Assembly (NCBI GenBank): GCA_023425485.1
Contig: JAFACO010000175.1
Span: 1 to 8,444 of the forward strand
Source of the DNA: Bacillota bacterium
Lineage (GTDB): Bacteria; Bacillota; Clostridia; Lachnospirales; Lachnospiraceae
Direction of reading: 5' to 3'
DNA length: 8,444 nt
Shown: in pieces, positions 5,779 to 8,444 of the stretch
How the letters are laid out: every line of letters starts with the position of its first letter
How positions within the stretch are numbered: the first letter of the stretch is position 1
Notes under the pieces: generated by a model
What the model was told of the DNA's origin: nothing
The model's input: the letters and a program-made list of their open reading frames with translations, nothing else
Database searches by the model: none
Program-made: the position numbers and the translations under genes

Positions 5779-7671
5779 TTATTGACAACAGGAACCGCCA
5801 CTGTTTTCATAAAGACTGGCATCCTCTGAAGGTTTATAGGCTTCAACCTCCCTTTTGATTGCTGCTTCATCAATGTTGTTAATATCATCTACAACTTTGA
5901 CATAGCCGTAAATTGTATTATCTGAAGAGGAGAATGAAAAATCCTGCTCTGGAATGAAATTAATCGGGTTTTCTCCGTCCTCTACATCAAGAATTGCACC
6001 GTATATTGGAAATATCAATGTACTTTTACTGCTGTCAATATCGATAGCATTAATATTCCAACTTGTTTCAACTCCCTTCTGTACAACAACTACAGCTGGT
6101 GAGAATCCGTCGTTGGTATAGTTGATTTCTACTGCTTGAGTTCCATCCTCGTTTTGTTCAGCAATTGCCAACTGTTCTGTTGGAATTTGAATATCATCTA
6201 ACAAATTATTCAAATCATCCAGCCCATCTATGGAAGCACCGTCCTCCGTGTTGGTATTCGCATTTGAAGTAGAACTATCCGCAGTATTGTCTCCTCCATT
6301 TTCTGAACTATCTAAACTATCCACAACAGTTATTTTACTACGAATCATTCCCATCCAACAACTAAAAGGAACTGTACCACTTTCCTCCGGTGTAAATTCA
6401 ATTATATTATCTCCAATCTGTAGCTTTTTTTGTATTCCGTACTTTTGTATGATAATACCGTTATTACACCCATTAAGTTCTCCTGGTTCTGCCTGCAATG
6501 TCCATCTTACTGGGATGCCTTTCTGAACAACAATTGGTTCATATCTGCCAGAGCTTAAACCGGACGTTATTATTTGGACACCTTCTTCAATAACAGCCTG
6601 ATTTGCATTCTGTGAATTTGTTGTCCCTGATGAAAAATTAGGAAGTTCAAATCCTGAAACGCTGACCCCATTATTAAACATAAATATTCCAAGAAATACA
6701 ACCAATACCGCGCTTGCTGTCATCATTTTGGATGTGAATTTTTTATTCAAAAAAGAGCTGATGGCACCAAAGGTAAACATTAAGGGAACTGTACCAACGC
6801 TAAATAAGAACATGGATACTGCACCTTTTATTGGATCACTGGTGGATAATGCATATAACTGCATCGCCTGTAAAGGGCCACAGGGCATTAACCCATTTAG
6901 TAATCCAATGTAAAGCGGGCTATTACTTTGTCTGCCTGCATAAATTCGTCTTGCAAAAACCTTAGGCATTCTAGGATTGAATTTGCGTAGCCATGGGAAA
7001 ATATTCAACATATTAAGGCCCATAATCACCATAAATATACCAGCTAGAATCTGAACAATACCTTTCATGGCACCAGAGAAACTTACAACTTGACCAATAG
7101 CACCGATGATACCTCCAATGATAGTATAAGAAATTACTCGCCCTACATTATAAAGCAGGCTTGGTCGCAAGGCAGCAAATCGATTCGTGGATGCATCCTT
7201 TTGAGGAGCACATTGAGAAAGACATATTCCACCGCACATTGCTATACAGTGGACGGAAGTTAGAACACCAATTAAGAATAACATTCCATATCCCATTCCT
7301 TCTTTTGCAATAGGAAAAGATGAAAAGATACGGGTTATACCGAGATGTGTCGCAATCATATACAAGGCTAAAAAAATTAGAATTACTCCCATAATGTTGG
7401 AATAATCTACCCCTTTTGTCTGTACTTTACTTTGATTAGCCGGAGCATTTTCTTTACGGGTATAATAATCTTCTTTTTCAAGGGTTTTCTCTATTTTTTC
7501 CAGGCTGATGATATTCGCATCAAATACTACTACAGCCGTGCCCTGGGAATAACTCGCTGTAACACTTACTACGCCAGGGGTCTTTGACAGCGTGTTTTCA
7601 ATTATATTCTCGCAATTTACGCAGGTCATATTTGTGATATATAGAGTTTTGGTAATTATATTTGAAGACAT
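5779..7671 (-). CDS. HMA + UreH/DsbD_2-like membrane domain + two cupredoxin-like domains
   Basis: This 630-residue membrane protein probably handles copper. An HMA domain (about 7-72) has the metal-binding pair C17/C20 in NMTCVNC. A membrane segment follows (about 92-112), then a polytopic domain (about 125-332) with SVHCIAMCGG (H141, C142, C146), C150, C154 and NGLMPCGP (C264). This resembles the UreH/DsbD_2 group, often labelled sulfite exporter TauE/SafE. A cupredoxin-like domain (about 359-451) has C402 in NGCNN and SCWMGM (C438, M442), plausible copper ligands. A Ser/Asn/Asp-rich linker (about 452-500) leads to a second cupredoxin-like domain (about 505-596) that lacks those residues. 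The protein ends in GGSCCQ. A strong AGGAGG precedes the ATG by five bases. A TATGAT lies at plus 7718-7723 but without a good -35. It is probably the first gene of the copper block, after the terminator near 7770. The transported species is unproven. Confidence 0.92.
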   Translation of the reverse strand: MSSNIITKTLYITNMTCVNCENIIENTLSKTPGVVSVTASYSQGTAVVVFDANIISLEKIEKTLEKEDYYTRKENAPANQSKVQTKGVDYSNIMGVILIFLALYMIATHLGITRIFSSFPIAKEGMGYGMLFLIGVLTSVHCIAMCGGICLSQCAPQKDASTNRFAALRPSLLYNVGRVISYTIIGGIIGAIGQVVSFSGAMKGIVQILAGIFMVIMGLNMLNIFPWLRKFNPRMPKVFARRIYAGRQSNSPLYIGLLNGLMPCGPLQAMQLYALSTSDPIKGAVSMFLFSVGTVPLMFTFGAISSFLNKKFTSKMMTASAVLVVFLGIFMFNNGVSVSGFELPNFSSGTTNSQNANQAVIEEGVQIITSGLSSGRYEPIVVQKGIPVRWTLQAEPGELNGCNNGIIIQKYGIQKKLQIGDNIIEFTPEESGTVPFSCWMGMIRSKITVVDSLDSSENGGDNTADSSTSNANTNTEDGASIDGLDDLNNLLDDIQIPTEQLAIAEQNEDGTQAVEINYTNDGFSPAVVVVQKGVETSWNINAIDIDSSKSTLIFPIYGAILDVEDGENPINFIPEQDFSFSSSDNTIYGYVKVVDDINNIDEAAIKREVEAYKPSEDASLYENSGGSCCQ

Positions 7672-7766
7672 AGTTTCCTCCTATTTTTATCTGATTACTA
7701 ACATCTCACTTGTTGCTATCATAACAGTAGAATATGAAGATTTTATGGAGAAGTCGTACAATGATT

Positions 7767-7812
7767 AAAAAAATGAGATATCCGCAATTTCCATTCGGAT
7801 ACCTCGCTTTTT
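7767..7812. terminator. Intrinsic terminator, probably bidirectional, after the GMC oxidoreductase gene
   Basis: Arms at 7775-7784 and 7796-7805 form a ten-pair stem with one G-U wobble on minus-strand RNA and an 11-base loop. Seven T residues follow on the minus strand (plus 7767-7773). On the plus strand five T follow (7808-7812), with one A-C mismatch in the stem. Its main job should be to end the oxidoreductase transcript about 50 bases after its stop, separating it from the copper block. A weaker six-pair hairpin (GTAGGA with TCCTAC) lies between about 7816 and 7846. Confidence 0.85.
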
Positions 7813-7855
7813 CTCGTAGGACAGTTTTGGTTATTGCACCTCCTACAATATAGGA

Positions 7856-8444
7856 TTAACTAAAATATTTCAAGATTATTTTTTCTGCGGTTCGGGTTGC
7901 TAGTGCTTGGGTTGTAAGTGTAGGATTAGGCCCACCGATACCATTATATAAAACGCTATTGTCTGCAATATAAAGTCTTTTCACCTGATTTGCTTCACAA
8001 TCTGTATCTGTTACAAAACCCATTCGCATGGTACTCATGATATGTATGAATATATTTGGCATCCAATTGGAACGCAATACCATTTTTGCACCTGCTGCCC
8101 TAAATATATTCGCAGCAATTTCCGCAAGTTGATCTCTTTTCACTGCATCCTTTTCATTCGGTGTATAGCTTATCACGGGTAGGAAACCATTTTCATCTCT
8201 ACGTTCGGGATCCAGGGTTATCGAATTATTTTGATCCACCTCATCATCAGTAAAAAGATATACACTTAAGGATCTCGTGTAATCTTTCATAAAAGCTTTT
8301 AATTGTTCTCCAACAATAGAGCCTTCATAATCCCAAGGCAGATCACGGGATACGGGCTGTCTGCTAATCCCTTCTCCTCCTGACCCATAGAAGGTAGAGG
8401 CATATAATCCAGGGCTATATCCAACTGTAATCAAAACGCCCAAC
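7856..8444 (-). CDS. GMC-family oxidoreductase, C-terminal part (N-terminus beyond window)
   Basis: About 195 C-terminal residues are visible. GMC enzymes are FAD-dependent oxidoreductases of alcohols and sugars (glucose-methanol-choline group). The C-terminal substrate-binding domain is recognisable by IMSTMRMG with the preceding His (residue 134 of the visible part), LYIADNSVL, and GGPNPTLTTQALATRTAEKI, which holds the second active-site position, Asn173. The His and Asn agree with the usual catalytic pair. The FAD-binding Rossmann GxGxxG would be near the missing N-terminus. The first visible codon is TTG, but the conserved core extends beyond it, so this is a cut gene and not a short one. 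Substrate cannot be told from this part. It is separated from the copper genes by a terminator, so a functional link is unlikely. Confidence 0.92.
   Translation of the reverse strand, partial: LGVLITVGYSPGLYASTFYGSGGEGISRQPVSRDLPWDYEGSIVGEQLKAFMKDYTRSLSVYLFTDDEVDQNNSITLDPERRDENGFLPVISYTPNEKDAVKRDQLAEIAANIFRAAGAKMVLRSNWMPNIFIHIMSTMRMGFVTDTDCEANQVKRLYIADNSVLYNGIGGPNPTLTTQALATRTAEKIILKYFS

Noticed and set aside
7672..7766. CsoR or CopY operator ahead of the copper block
   Set aside because: I looked for TACAnnTGTA and for GC-rich CsoR-type inverted repeats and found neither; only a lone TATGAT without a proper -35 is present.

Overview
The window is an AT-rich, tightly packed stretch in which every supportable gene lies on the minus strand, so transcription runs from right to left. 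The low G+C, the strong AGGAGG-type ribosome binding sites, the lipobox lipoprotein, the PhoB-type two-component pair and the style of the membrane proteins point to a Firmicute, most likely an anaerobic clostridium (Lachnospiraceae-like). That taxonomic placement is inference.

From right to left: the C-terminal part of a GMC-family flavin oxidoreductase (7856-8444, cut by the window edge) ends at a clear intrinsic terminator at about 7767-7806. A copper-flavoured block follows. First is a 630-residue fusion of an HMA metal-binding domain, a polytopic UreH/DsbD_2-like membrane domain and two cupredoxin-like domains (5779-7671). Next is a membrane-anchored DUF2318 protein with two CxxC pairs (5166-5669). 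Third is a complete CopA-type Cu+ P1B-ATPase with two CxxC HMA domains (2659-5121). After it come a lipoprotein of unknown function with an internal duplication (1862-2554), a 242-bp intergenic region full of structure, an OmpR/PhoB response regulator (921-1619) and the N-terminal two thirds of its sensor kinase (1-920, cut by the window edge).

The likely theme is copper (or silver) handling at the cell envelope. CopA exports Cu+ from the cytoplasm. The HMA/membrane/cupredoxin fusion and the DUF2318 protein would bind or pass metal or electrons at the membrane surface. No CsoR, CopY or CopZ gene and no recognisable CsoR or CopY operator was seen, so the adjacent two-component system is a candidate regulator. 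That link rests on proximity only.

The most unusual items are the duplicated cupredoxin in the fusion, whose second copy has lost the candidate metal ligands; the duplicated lipoprotein; and the region at 1620-1861, which holds two strong hairpins, a tandem 24/25-bp repeat that carries a TATAAT in each copy, and a second direct-repeat pair around another TATAAT. I saw no RNA genes, CRISPR arrays, insertion sequences or convincing plus-strand genes. Similarities named here are from motif recognition, not from a database search.
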